A stretch of DNA of 64,000 nt. Source: Azolla caroliniana (taxonomy: Eukaryota; Polypodiophyta). The stretch covers positions 8,060,001-8,124,000 of the forward strand of contig JBHGNT010000010.1 of the NCBI GenBank assembly GCA_043228905.1, given 5' to 3'. This document shows positions 21,932-32,739 of the stretch, in pieces. Numbering within the stretch: position 1 is the first letter of the stretch; each line of letters opens with the position of its first letter. The notes below the pieces were generated by a model. It worked only from the letters and a program-made list of their open reading frames with translations. It searched no databases and was not told where the DNA came from. Position numbers and translations under genes: made by a program.

Positions 21932-24900
21932 ATGAGAATGAAGAAGAAGGAGGAGGAGGAGAAAGTGCTATGTAGATACAATGTAGCTAGTGTGTTGCTT
22001 CTCTTCCTATGTCTAGTGATGTTACGACATTGTTTGTCTACGTTACCAACACCTTCTTCTTTGTTTGTTGTCGTTGCCGCGGCTGCCACCACACATTCCC
22101 CATCACACCTCTCTCCTCAACAACATCGACTCCATGATGGTGATATGTCCCATACCGATAAGGTTTAAACTTGTCTTTCTCTATGTTCGTGTTCGTGTCC
22201 ATGTCCATGTCCTTTTCCATGACCGTGTCCATGCTCATGTCCGTGCGTGCGCGTGTGTGTGTGTAAATGTCCATGTCCATGCCCATGTTGATGTCCACAT
22301 TTGTGTCCATGGCCATGTATGAATTTCATAAAGCAATTACACTAGTCGTGGCAACTTTCTGTGTACTCGGCAACTTTCCTGTGTAATCATACAACCATGG
22401 CTATTTGTTACCTCAAAACTATTGAGGGAGCCTTGCCAACTTAGAAGTGTTTAATGGGATTTATATAATGTTTGCATGCGTTGCACACACTTTACTACTC
22501 ATACTTCACATGCATAATCTAGTCTGCATATTCTATAAATTCCACTAATAAAGACTTGTATAGGAACCACTCAACAATACAATCAAAGTTCATGCTTGGC
22601 TTATGTATATCTCCACGGGCGTCCTGTTGCCATTGGGGGTATTTGTAGCTCGCTTCATGAAAAGCTCTCAGAATAATAACAAAGATGATCAACGATCGTC
22701 AAGGATAGTCGACATCCTCTACTACACCCACGTTACTCTTCAGGTTTTGATACTTTGTCGTCATATTCATGGATCATAGGATAGGTGTCCAATGCTGTCA
22801 ATTTAAAAGGAGTATCCATCCTATACCATGTCTTCATCGATACATTATGTATTTGTTATGCAAATTTAATGACTGAGGTATATTTAAATGCTCATTGTTT
22901 TTGTAGACTACAGGAATTGTTGTGTTGACGGGGGGAGCCATCTACTCGTTTCGGAACTTTGGTTATGAATTCGGGCATGCACATCAAAAGTTGGGGATTT
23001 GTTTGTGGTGCATCCTTTGGTTACAACCCATTATTGGCATTTTGAAGCCTGCCTAGTTAGTGTTCAACCTAGCTTTTGTATTTTTTCTTACCTTTCTAGT
23101 TAGCTTGTTGTTTTGTGATCTAGTATATTAACGAAGCTAGTAGAATTTAGTCCACATCTAAAAACTAGGGGAGAAGCATGATGCAAATATGTTGATAAAT
23201 AAAAAGAAATACACTAAGTCATATTAAAAAACCATATGTACAAGTTGTTAAAAAACTAGGAGACAATCGTGATACAAACACGTCGATAAATAAAAAGAAA
23301 TATACTAAATCATGTGGCATCCATACATCATCCCCAAAAATGATAAAATAAATGGAATGTGCTTTAAGATAGTGTTCTTCATGTACACAAAAATAATTTT
23401 AGTTTGGCTAGGACTATATGGCTTCTAATTTCTTAGTTGTAAGCTTATTATGTCCACATGTGTTTGGATTCTAATCAACAATTTTACCTACATAATAGAA
23501 ACCTTGACTATAGTTTTTGGGAACAAGATGAAATTTACCATATAGTTGGTTCTTTTCATATTTAATCTTACAAAGTGCATGTGGAACTTAACTATGTGTT
23601 AGAAATAATGATGCATCTTGTTGATCTTGCATTAGCTAAATGTGAGCTAAATTGCCATTGAGTGATAATCCATCATAAACAATATAATTCTCCGTTTCTC
23701 TAAAATTAGAATTCTCTCTTTCGGTCAAAATTTAACACATGTTAGACAAAATTTAACACATGTTAGAGCCCTCCTCCTAATAGCCTATCCATTTCTCCAG
23801 TGTCGTCCTTTGATTAGCAACTTCCCTAAGTAGTAGAGCATTAATGATTTCAGATCTCATAGTCCATCCACCCCTGTTTCCATGGAGTATGTTGACTTGA
23901 ACTTGTATTGGCAATGACATAATCCGTCTCCAACATTCTATACTTATTCTTAGACCTTCTGCAATGTATCCCCATGACATCCCCTTACTTGATCCAATTA
24001 GTTGATCACATTCATCTTTGATACATGGGTTCTATAGGATATGTTGACTAAGCCAAGCAGGTTCGGAATTAGGTTGATCGCACTTGAGCCCTCGTCTAAT
24101 ATCACACCACATTGTCGTGAAGATGCACATGCGTGCGTGCTTCACTTGAGCGGCACCACTGGGGTCTCGGACCGGCGAGGATGTTCGCGAACTTGTCAAA
24201 AAGACGATGATGTGGATAGGAGTCGAGGAAACCAATGTCACATTTGAAAACATCAAAAGATTGACGATTATAAGAAGAACAATAAGAAGTATATTTATAA
24301 GAAGAATTTTATATTGATGGTGATGATTATGGTGATATCACCTATTGACCCCTATTAGACAAGCCCAACTAGAGGCTTTTATAGGTCTCTCCATGCTTGT
24401 GACATGCACAAAACCATGGGCTAAAACCATGGTTTTTTGCACATGGTTTTGCTTATGACATGCACAAAACCATGGTTTTGTGCACACTGTACGTTTGTTT
24501 CCTATGGAATACTGAATATGACAAGGAAATACAAAATCTAAAGCACTTAGTAATAGCTTTAGTGGTAAGCTAATTGCTTCCTATCTTGGAGGTGCAAGGT
24601 TTAAATCTTACTTGCACTCAATGCCATTACGCCCTAGGTTTATTTATTATTGATTTATTTTCATTTTTACAAGTATTTGTGAAATGTGTGTGTATCCTCA
24701 ATTTTTGACTTTTTCTTGCACTAAACACACCACACCACATCACGACATCCACCCCCACCGAACTGCACATCCTCCGACATGTGCCAAGAAGGAAAAGAGT
24801 GATGAGGTGCCTGACCAAAGGTTGTCAACCTTTGATTTGCTCCTTTCTTGCGCCTCGCCGACACTGTCTTTGTCCCTCCATTTTGAGCTCCTACATTCCT

Positions 24901-27900
24901 TCTAGCCGAACCATCGTTGCCATCCGATCCACCATATCGTTCGCTCGTGCACTTTGCAATACCATGGTCAGTAGTCATGGCCCCCTTCGCCCCTCCTGAG
25001 CATAACCCTTCATGTATTGTACATTTGTTGTGTTTGTCCCGACCATCTCCTTGGTCATCAAACTTCCTCTTATCGTCCTTTCTCGTCTCATGGTTGCCTT
25101 TCCTCATGCTCACCAGCCTCGACCGGGTGTTGCGGCTCGTCTGCTTCGACCTTTGGCTAGGCCGACTCAACTTCTATCTGGATTGGTCTCGACCAATTAG
25201 CTTTTGTCTTGGTCGGCCTTCGTTTAGATTCGCATTCGGCCGAATCAGACTCAGACAATCGGCTTCAAGCGAGTCTACTCCCTTCTGGATCGAGTCTGAC
25301 CGATCGGGTTTGGCTGGATTGGGTTTTGGTTGGGTCGGGCTTGGTTGATTAGCTCTCATTCAGGTCGGCTTCAGTTTGGGTCAGAATACCACCCACGTCA
25401 TCTTCCATCCGGATTAGGGGCTTTGGATTGTGAGAGGGGATCAATAAGACCCAATCTTCCTCTCGACTTTGGTGATGTGAGTATAGGCTAGGCCACCTTG
25501 ACCTGAGCTGCATGATCTTCCTTACCAGACCAAATGTAGTTGCATACCAGTCAATGAATCAGGTGTATGCTTTTCTTGGAGATTGTTTAACATGATAGGT
25601 TGTACCATCCTGTTGCGAGTTGTAGACAAGTATGTGAAAAGATATGCAGAAGCGTGCATGAGAACTTGTCGTATTATGCTCAACAAGCAACACAGAAAAT
25701 ATGACAAAAGAAGAAAATAGAGGCGTAGACTCAGGTTGGAGCTCTAATGGAAGTTCTTATTTCGCTTGCTCTCTATAACTCTACACTCAGAGATTCAAGA
25801 AGAAAATTCATTACAATGTTAGGGTTGAGCTTATATACTCATTCCCTAACTAGAGGACATGTTCACATTGCGGTTACAAAGTGGAAGGAGTCGGCCTTTT
25901 ATGCCAACAAACTCCCTCGTAAAAGGATTACTCTTCCTGCATAAAATGTTAAGGGGTTATCTCCCTTGTAAACCTCGATTACAATTTAATCTAAAGTTAT
26001 AGTTACATTTCAGTTGGCATATAGTTGAGTCGGCAGAGATAAAGTCGGTAGCTAGCTTGATTCAGATAGTCATCCGGGTCGGCTTGTCTGAATTGGTCAA
26101 ATTGTCTCGTCTTACCTCTTGTTTGGTGCTCGACACTCTTCGGCTCGATCGCTTGTCATAGTCCCATCCTTGTCCTTAGTTCTTTGAAGCGATGTTCTGG
26201 GAGTGGCTTTGTCAAGCAATCAATGATGTTCACCTCGGTGTCGATTTTCCGGACTTTGAGCTTCTTCTCTGTTACAAGCTCCCGAATATGATGAAACCAT
26301 ACCTCTATGTGTTTCGTCTTTGCATGATAGACTGGGTCTTGAATGAGGTGTATTGTGCTCAGTGAGTTGCAATAGATGGTCAACGTTGGGTGGTCGATTC
26401 GGCTTGTCACTGAGAAGTCGGTTGAAAATCGGTGCAGCCAGATTGCTTCCTTCCCTGCCTCTGATGCTGCTATGTACTCGGCCTCTATGGTAGATAGGGT
26501 CATGCACACTTGCAGCTTCAACCTCCATGATATGGCGCAGCCACCATAGGTGAAGATGTAGCCTGATGTCGACTTCCGATTGTTTGTATTTCCGGCCTAG
26601 TCGGAGTTGGTGTAACCTTCGACTTCGGTTGGATTTGCTGATCCGAAAGTCAACTGTGCATCTTTGGTTCCTCTCAAGTAACTGAAGATGTGTTTGATGG
26701 CCTCCCAATGCTTCCGTCCTGGGTTCGACATGTAGGTGCTGACGACCCCTACGACATGGGCAAGGTCGGGTGGGGTCGCCACCATCACGTACATTATACT
26801 TCCTACGACCAATGCATAGGGTATCTTCCTATTGAGCTCTCTCTCCTTATCCGTCGAAGGAGAATCTCTATTGGGCTTATCCGAGTTCCTTCATCACAAA
26901 ATTGTTGTGAAGGCTTTGCTTTAACTTTCCGATTTTGGCACGATTGCTCCCTGCAATCAACATGTCGTCAACATAAAGGATCAGGTAGATCTGGGACTCA
27001 TCGGCCAGTTGCCGAGTATACATACATGGGTTGGAGTCGGATCGTCGGTATCCAAGCTGCCTGATGTAGGAGTCGAATTTTTGGTACCACATTCTCAACG
27101 CCCGTTTTAAGACATAGAGGCTTTTCTTCAATCTACATATGAGGTGACTTTCCTCCCCTGTCGCCGTGAAGCCTGCCAGTTGAGACATGTAGATGTCTTC
27201 ATCCATATCTCTGTGTAGGAATGTTGTCTTTACATCCATCTGCTCGAGCTCTAGGTCATTTGTTGCCACGACCCCAAGTAGAAGGCGAGGGGTGGTCATC
27301 TTGACGACTAGTGAGAATATCTTGTTGTAGTCGACTCCATGTTCATGTTTGAACCCTTTCGCTACGAGCCAAGCTTTGTATTTGGGCTTCTCTGAAACGC
27401 ATACATATTTGTATCTAAATACCCATTTGCAGGGCAGTGGCTTTCATCCAGCTTGTAGTTCGACTAGCTCCCATGTATTGTTCTGATGATCTCCTCATAT
27501 GCCTGTAGGAGGTCTTCTTTAATAGTGTCCCAAAGGCTTGTGAAGAAGTGAGGGGTGAGGCCAACGAGGCAACTATTTGCATCCAAATCGGAGAGGGCCT
27601 CCCATATCTCGATGATTGACAAGGGACGTGTGAGCCATGTATTCATTTCCGTCGTGACTTTCTGGGGTATGCTCTGGAGGATAATATCTTCTCTTGTGTC
27701 TTCCCTTGAGGCCATACTATCTTTAATAAATAGTCTCTTATAGTAGGTTGTAGTGATATTCCTCATTGTTGGGAATATGTCCCCCCAGTGGGAGGAAGAG
27801 CCGACTGTTCGGAAAGCCGACTTTCGAAGGGTCGAAAACAATGATTCGAGTGTTTGAGATTCAATTGTTATTATTATTACGGTAATAATAATGATGATGT

Positions 27901-30900
27901 TAGGAAATTGGTCACTCCAGATGGGGAGAGAGAGGAGCCGAGTTCGGCCTCGGCCGAAACCAGAATCGTGTATATAGCCAACTCGGGAGACTATACTTGT
28001 AAATAGTCTCAATGTGCGGCCCATGAGGGCTAGGTATGTAAATAGCCAGAAAGTTGTGTAAGTATATATATGCAACTAGGGAAAAATTTAAGATGCAGAA
28101 TAGAAGAGAACATAACTGTGAGTGTGAGATAGAAATCTGTGTGCCGCGCCATAGTTGTGTGAGTAACAACAAACGTGAAGAGCCCTGTGTGGCTGATACA
28201 CTCGACAGAGTGTTGTAATCCTCTCAGTGTTGTATATCCACTATCCATAGTGAAGATCTATTCCCGTGGTTTTTCTCCTGTTTTAGGGTTTCCACGTAAA
28301 TCTCTGTGCATAGTTGTCTACCTTTTTTTTGTGATTCGTATTTTAGCATTGTCTGTTCATTGTGATTTAAATTCCGAAACGGTTTCTCAACACTCATTTC
28401 TTCCCCATCCTCAGTGGTCATTCCATCCTCTCGGTTGAGGCTATGCATCACTATTCTAGCACGCCTCTGTCCCTTGCATCAGAAGAATTCCTTCGTGGTT
28501 TTGTCCCCTACTTGAATCCAGCGAGCCATACTTCGATGAAACTCCATGGCATAGATTGCCTTTTTTACCATGACAACCTATCCCCTAATTCAACTACATG
28601 ACATGTATCTCTGTTGGAGTCGTTGTAAGGCTATTAGTCCCCGTTTTGTCATTTGTCACTTTTCTTGAGCATCCAGTTCTGGTCTTGACAATCTCGTGTA
28701 ATAGATTTGAAGCTCTTGTTAGTTTAACTAGAAGTTTGTTGGATGCTGATGAGTCATTGACGGGTAATGACCATTGGGTGGTGAGTTGTTCCTTCAGCTT
28801 TGTAATTGTGTAAATAGTGTGTGGGATTCGAGGCTGGAATGGACCCCACTTTCGGTGCAATTGAAAATGGCCGATTATTGGGTAATTGTTGGAGAAAGTC
28901 ATGCCTGGAGTTATGCGACACCATCCTCCCTTCGCTTTTAGGGCCTCACCTACATAAATAAGGTCATGCGAGATAGGGTGGGTCCACCGTTCCGCCCATA
29001 TGATCGGGAAAATAAGAGAGAGTCCCTTTTTCATTGGAAGTTCTCTGAATACTATATATCTCACAACTTAAGGTGGACACATAACTTCTCCCATTGTTTA
29101 CGTTCCCTTCCTTGGAGAACTATGGGAGTGTTGTTAGAGCTATAGTGAAGGGATTCAATCATATTAAATCCCCTCCAATGCACCACTCCTCCTCACCCGC
29201 TACTTGTAGGTAGATGCGCTCCCAGAATGTTGCCCTTGCATTGCCAACGTACAAAAATGCGCCATACCAAGTATAAGTGATTCCTAGTGTATTAAGCCTT
29301 GGGCTAGATGTTCCCGAATCAAAGTGCAAACACCACCATGATTTCCATCCTCCCCTATTGTTGGCTCCCAAATTGTTCACTGCAATCCTAGTAGAAGGTC
29401 TCAGACTTCCTTTGAATGGGTACTATGGAGGTGGTGTTCTTGCAACACGATGATGTTAGCAGCACCCCCTAACATATACTCCTCAAGATCCCTTCTCAAT
29501 TTCCATCTGTTTTGCTGATCTAGTTGACTCATGAGCCCTTGCACATTCCATGTTACAACATTCATAATCATGGAACGGGGTGGGAGATTTCCAGGTGTTC
29601 TTGATGCTTTGCACAACAGACCGTGAGTGGGGAGCACTCACTATGTAGAATTCTAGTCATTTTCACTGATGGAATGATGGTCCAAATCCATGAGTGGAGT
29701 TTTTGGGCTATCTAGTGAGCTTCAATATCCCCTTCCTGCTTCTCATAGAAATAGAAAAAGCCTAGAGTTAGTTGAGTGTCTATGATAGTTCGCAGATGGA
29801 TGTGGCAGCGATGAGGTTCCTCTTTATCCATGTTGGGCTAGAATTTTGTGTTATTCTAGTGCTTCTTTAGTTCGTGCATGAGGTCTTCATCTCTTATTCT
29901 TGTTACAAAACACGTTGCTTGGGTACATAGCGTATCTTTAATCTTGGACCTGGACCAAACTTCTTGTGCTGGAATCAAGAGTGGAAAGGAGATTGAGGTC
30001 ATCGGTGCTCCATTATTGTGTACCGCCGATACATGTACCCTTATTTTTTCCATTGTCTTGTGCCCTATACCTAGCCATTTCAAGGTGTTTTGCGGGTGTG
30101 GTTCAAGGTCCTGGCTAGAGGTATCACACTCAGTTGTGTCTGGGAAGATTATGATATGAGGGGTGACATTCTGACTTGTGCCTTGGTTTGTTGCTTCTCC
30201 ATTGGGTGCAGCTCTGCTCAAGCTTCGCATTAGGGTCTTAACATGATTTATCCTTCATCGCATCCCTATTTTGTAAGCTTTAATGAGAAATTTCTCTTGT
30301 GTGCTTGGAGTCACCTTAGGCCTTTCATTGGGGTTTAAGAAAGTACTTGGGGAGTGTTCATCAATGGGGTGGGGAGAGCTCTTGTAGTAGATCAAATCAA
30401 TTGGGACTCAAAGGTGATGGAGGATTTTGTGGTTGTAGAGTTTTGCTTCTTTAGCCTGTTCAGTAGTGTTAGTTCCTCGTCCAACATCATACCGAAGGAG
30501 TTTCCAATAGTAGGAAGTAACATGTTGTATTCTAAGGATAAGCCAGGAAACAACATTGTTACCCTTTTCATGGAATCATCGTGTTGCGTGGCCTTCTCTG
30601 GGTAAAAACCATGTATCCATTTACGCATGAACATCCATGTGTTTCGGACATGGCGGGGAGACACTACTATGACGTTCGCTACGGAATCCTTGTCCTCTGG
30701 GACGATTTGATAGAAACCGTTGCCAAGGTTGGACTTCCTTTATACCACCTACTTGTCAATGGTATTTTCCCTGCAACATGTCTCGCAGTAATCCTCTATT
30801 TGGGTGTGATCGCACCACGTGGCATATGACCATTTTCCGCTCAAGGCGATCTATCTCCTACTCAAGCCCCTTTTTTCTAAATTCTAACCGTCAACGTAAA

Positions 30901-31850
30901 TAAATACTTTGGTGTAGAGTAAAACCACTCCACCTTATAACAAATCAGTCTTTAAAATACCCATGTCCCCGATGACATGGAATTCCATTAGCTTGAGCTC
31001 CGTCTATTGTGTATTACCTTTTATACTATCCAACGAACCTTTGAGATTATGCACAATCTCTATTAAAATCCTAGAAATTATTTGGGTAGGTCTTTCAGTC
31101 ACATTTTGAAATACCTTCAAACATTGAGTCTTCCAAATATACCAAATTGTAATACTACTTACCAATTGCCATTTTGAGGTTTATCGGTCTCTATTTGTGA
31201 ATTCAAAGGTATCAATGTTTTTTCCATCAAACCATGTCTCATCAACATAAATAGTTGTTATTTTAAAGCAAAGAATGATTAGAGTGGGGGATAAAGCTTG
31301 TGAGTTGATGGTTAGGTAGAGAGAATTTGTTTAAGATTTTTTTTCATTAAACTATGATACCCTGAGTAAATTTTATATTGTCAATATTTTTTCGAATATA
31401 AAATTGATCATCCATGTGAGTTCTAATTCCTATATTTTTTCTTGATTTTTCCACTTTTTGAACTTGCTAATGTAATTCAAACCAATAATTTTGTGCAGTG
31501 GAGGAAGACTAAGGCCAATGTGGTATGGCATGCATTGGTTATTTGGAATTGGGTCAATTATTGTTTCTATTTTAAACATTTACATGGGGATGGATTTTTT
31601 GGAATCACGGACAAACAAAAGCATTCACAACTTCAAAATTGGCCTTTCAATCCAGATTGCATTCATGGCAATGGTATACCTTGCCCAAGATAGATGGGGT
31701 TATATGCTTCAACAAGGACGTCGTAACGTCACAACATCCATTTCTCCTCGATCCCCCCTACAATCTACTATTCTTCTCTCACCTGTTTCCTACTCCGTGG
31801 TCCCCTCAACCTCCAGGAATTACCAAATGCGTCACTATCTTCCATCTTAA
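21932..31850 (+). CDS. Cytochrome b561-domain membrane protein, four exons, giant third intron
   Basis: Four exons fit together: 21932-22162, 22564-22743, 22907-23055 and 31499-31850. All junctions are GT-AG with matching phase, giving 303 aa. A hydrophobic N-terminal segment (about 18-31) could be a signal or anchor. The b561 core follows with one conserved His in each of four helices: His87 (KVHAWLMYISTG), His133 (YYTHVTLQ), His163 (GHAHQKLGI, before LWLQPIIG) and His199 (WYGMHWLFGIGS). These would bind two haems for transmembrane electron transfer. The short form without a DOMON domain resembles Arabidopsis At2g30890/At4g18260-type proteins (from memory). Substrates are not known from sequence. 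The split codon Tyr187 restores the family's LKP...LRPMWY join across intron 3. Expression through an 8443-bp intron full of antisense LINE is unproven, and the C-terminal tail is not recognisable. Confidence 0.82.
22186..22320 (+). repeat. (TGTCCA)-type minisatellite in b561 gene intron 1
   Basis: Irregular TGTCCATG / CGTGTCCATG units surround a (GT)n core at 22250-22262. The Met/Asp-alternating minus-strand open frame here comes from the repeat. Confidence 0.8.
23777..24105 (-). pseudogene. LINE 1 C-terminal region
   Basis: The frame starting MSWGYIAEGLRISIECW matches MSWGYMLEGPGKSIECW of copy 2, with the shared segment RSEIINALLLREVANQRTT. In copy 2 this lies upstream of the zf-RVT part. 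The last roughly 900 bp of the LINE are missing here. Confidence 0.75.
24461..24484. repeat. Perfect 24-bp palindrome centred on CCATGG
   Basis: Both arms are TGCACAAAACCA and its complement. A related, imperfect arrangement of the same words lies at 24403-24450. Confidence 0.8.
24538..24640 (+). repeat. SINE-like, tRNA-derived head
   Basis: A TAGCTTTAGTGGTAAGCTAA box A-like phrase and a GCAAGGTTTAAATCTT box B-like phrase are spaced as in tRNA-derived SINEs. The 3' end is not defined. Confidence 0.4.
25621..26135 (-). repeat. Probable 3' LTR of copia G (515 bp)
   Basis: The segment between RNase H and the LINE border has TG...CA ends and a purine-rich GAGCCGAAGAG just before its start (minus strand). 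It contains a TATA-like GAGTATATAAGC. No second LTR is present for comparison, so the inner border is an inference. Confidence 0.6.
26156..27480 (-). pseudogene. copia G reverse transcriptase and RNase H
   Basis: RT motifs are QMDVKTTFLHRDMDEDIYM, LKKSLYVLKRALRMWY and YVDDMLIAGSN (active-site YVDD kept). The RNase H part shows STIEAEYIAASEAGKEAIWL and HAKTKHIEVWFHHIREL, ending at RMGL. Frame breaks lie at about 26876, 26812 and 26520. Confidence 0.85.
27484..29064 (-). pseudogene. LINE 1 reverse transcriptase N-part (split by solo LTR)
   Basis: The stretch contains the linker between endonuclease and RT (28594-29064), then SLIMEI-type fingers (WEALSDLDANSC, TPHFFTSLWDTIKEDLLQAYEEI) at 27484-27766. 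It is split at 27767 by an inserted LTR. The RT palm with the FADD motif is absent, being replaced by copia sequence. Confidence 0.78.
27767..28392 (+). repeat. Solo LTR (626 bp) with TSD CTCAT, inside LINE 1
   Basis: It starts TGTTGGGAATATGTCC, ends TTTCTCAACA, and is flanked by CTCAT (27762-27766 and 28393-28397). LINE copy 2 reads straight across this point. The start resembles the 3' LTR of element E and the end region resembles the solo LTR nested at 40461-52019 (CCCGTGGTTTTTCTC). LTR-LTR recombination has removed the interior. Confidence 0.85.
29159..29637 (-). pseudogene. LINE 1 endonuclease (APE type)
   Basis: The N-terminal motif NVVTWNVQGL and the IIVLQEHHL motif lie in 29401-29637. 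A second piece with FWERIYLQVAGEEEWCIGGD follows (29159-29380). These are hallmark segments of the EEP/APE endonuclease that nicks target DNA. The frame is broken between the pieces. Confidence 0.78.
30392..30664 (-). pseudogene. LINE 1 ORF1 remnant (DUF4283-like)
   Basis: A 90-codon frame with VRNTWMFMRKWIHGF and MLFPGLSLEYNMLLPTIGN matches copy 2 ORF1. The same frame joins to later sequence where about 330 bp, including the zinc-knuckle region, has been lost (compare 61150-61480). Plant LINE ORF1 proteins of this type bind nucleic acid. Confidence 0.7.
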
Positions 31851-32739
31851 AATGTCTATCAAAATAACATGTTCATCAATAGATTGTCATGCTATAGGAA
31901 ACTTAGTTTAGTGTCAACTTCTATGTTTAAAGTTAATACCTCGCCATGAAGGCATCTAAACATGATGTTGAAGAAAGAGTTTTTAACATGTAGGAAAAAC
32001 GAAGAATCTTGCCAATTCTAATCATACCATTGATGTATGTATCTTTATCACATTGACACTAACAAAAATTCAACTTTTGAACCACGAGCTAAATATCATT
32101 GAGCCCTAACAAAATTTAAATGTGGATAAACTCATAATAAAATACATTAAAATAACTCCTAAAACCCAACATGAAAGTATTCATACATCGTATGAGATAC
32201 TTTAGACATCTCCAACAATTTGATCTATTGTTTAAATCTTCATGAGCATATGTTGAAAAAACTCATTGTTAAAATTAAATAATATAAAGATATGATGATG
32301 TCATGATCTTTGCAATGTTAATGTTGGGGATCAAGGTTTCCAATAGTTGGTGTAAACAATAGTGTAACAAAATGTTGTGTAGGTCCAATCGATAATCACA
32401 ATATGGCAATTGAGTGATAAGAATGTGTCAAGCATTTGGATGCTTTCTGGTAGAGGAGTAAAAAAGTGCCCAATAAGCATGACAAAAAAGGATGCCAACC
32501 ATGAAGCAGAGTATTTTTCAAGTATAGGGGGCATAGGAAGATATGTGCATAAGAGCCTTTGGATGTTTTTTTTAGCTTTGAGAGTGCTTTATTAGAATTT
32601 GAGCCATATCTTTACCTTGGGCGAAGGAGTGTAGGTGAAGCGGTCGACTCGACTTCTTCTATCATGAGAGGGTAAATAGTCGAGGTTGACCCAAAAAATG
32701 GCACAAACAGTAGTGCTAGTGAGAAGCCGAACGCGATCC
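31851..32739. other. AT-rich intergenic region left of copia D
   Basis: No gene is seen. Plus-strand 32421-32580 has a faint copia RNase H-like pattern (MTKKDANHEAEYFSSIG), too weak to call. The last 100 bp is GC-richer and is the insertion target of D. Confidence 0.4.

Larger units (their letters stand above)
24106..25415. other. Unidentified segment inside LINE 1
   Basis: Compared with LINE copy 2, about 1.3 kb of unrelated sequence replaces about 100 bp here. It contains repeated GACATGCACAAAACCATGG phrases with a long palindrome, a SINE-like stretch, and a GC-richer part (24700-25380) with short open frames but no recognised domain. It may be another inserted element whose ends I could not define. 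Confidence 0.45.
25621..27483 (-). mobile_element. Copia fragment G (RT, RNase H, 3' LTR)
   Basis: A minus-strand copia piece is embedded in LINE 1. It keeps RT from KAWLVAKGFKHEHGVDY (about 27370), RNase H and a 3' LTR. Its LTR end at 25621 abuts LINE sequence cleanly. The other border (27483) cuts into the start of RT and coincides with loss of about 945 bp of LINE, so insertion was followed by a deletion. Confidence 0.82.
23768..30830 (-). mobile_element. L1-type LINE copy 1, interrupted, in b561 gene intron 3
   Basis: Minus-strand pieces match LINE copy 2 in the same order: 28393-30830 (ORF1 remnant, endonuclease, start of RT), 27484-27766 (RT), 25416-25620 (RT end) and 23768-24105 (C-terminal zinc-finger region). 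The gaps hold a solo LTR, a copia fragment and an unidentified segment. It extends further 5' in ORF1 than copy 2, but lacks about 330 bp of ORF1 and 945 bp of RT. It is antisense to the host gene. Its outer limits are approximate. Confidence 0.85.

Noticed and set aside
22038-22316. Met/Asp-alternating minus-strand open frame
   Set aside because: It arises from the TGTCCATG minisatellite in intron 1 of the b561-domain gene.
22907-23055. b561-domain gene ending at the TAG after LKPA
   Set aside because: Ending there would lose the fifth helix and fourth His. A GTTAGT donor just inside that TAG joins in phase to the exon at 31499, which supplies both.
32421-32580. Copia RNase H relic left of element D
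   Set aside because: Only a faint EAEY-like pattern supports it, with no second motif in register.
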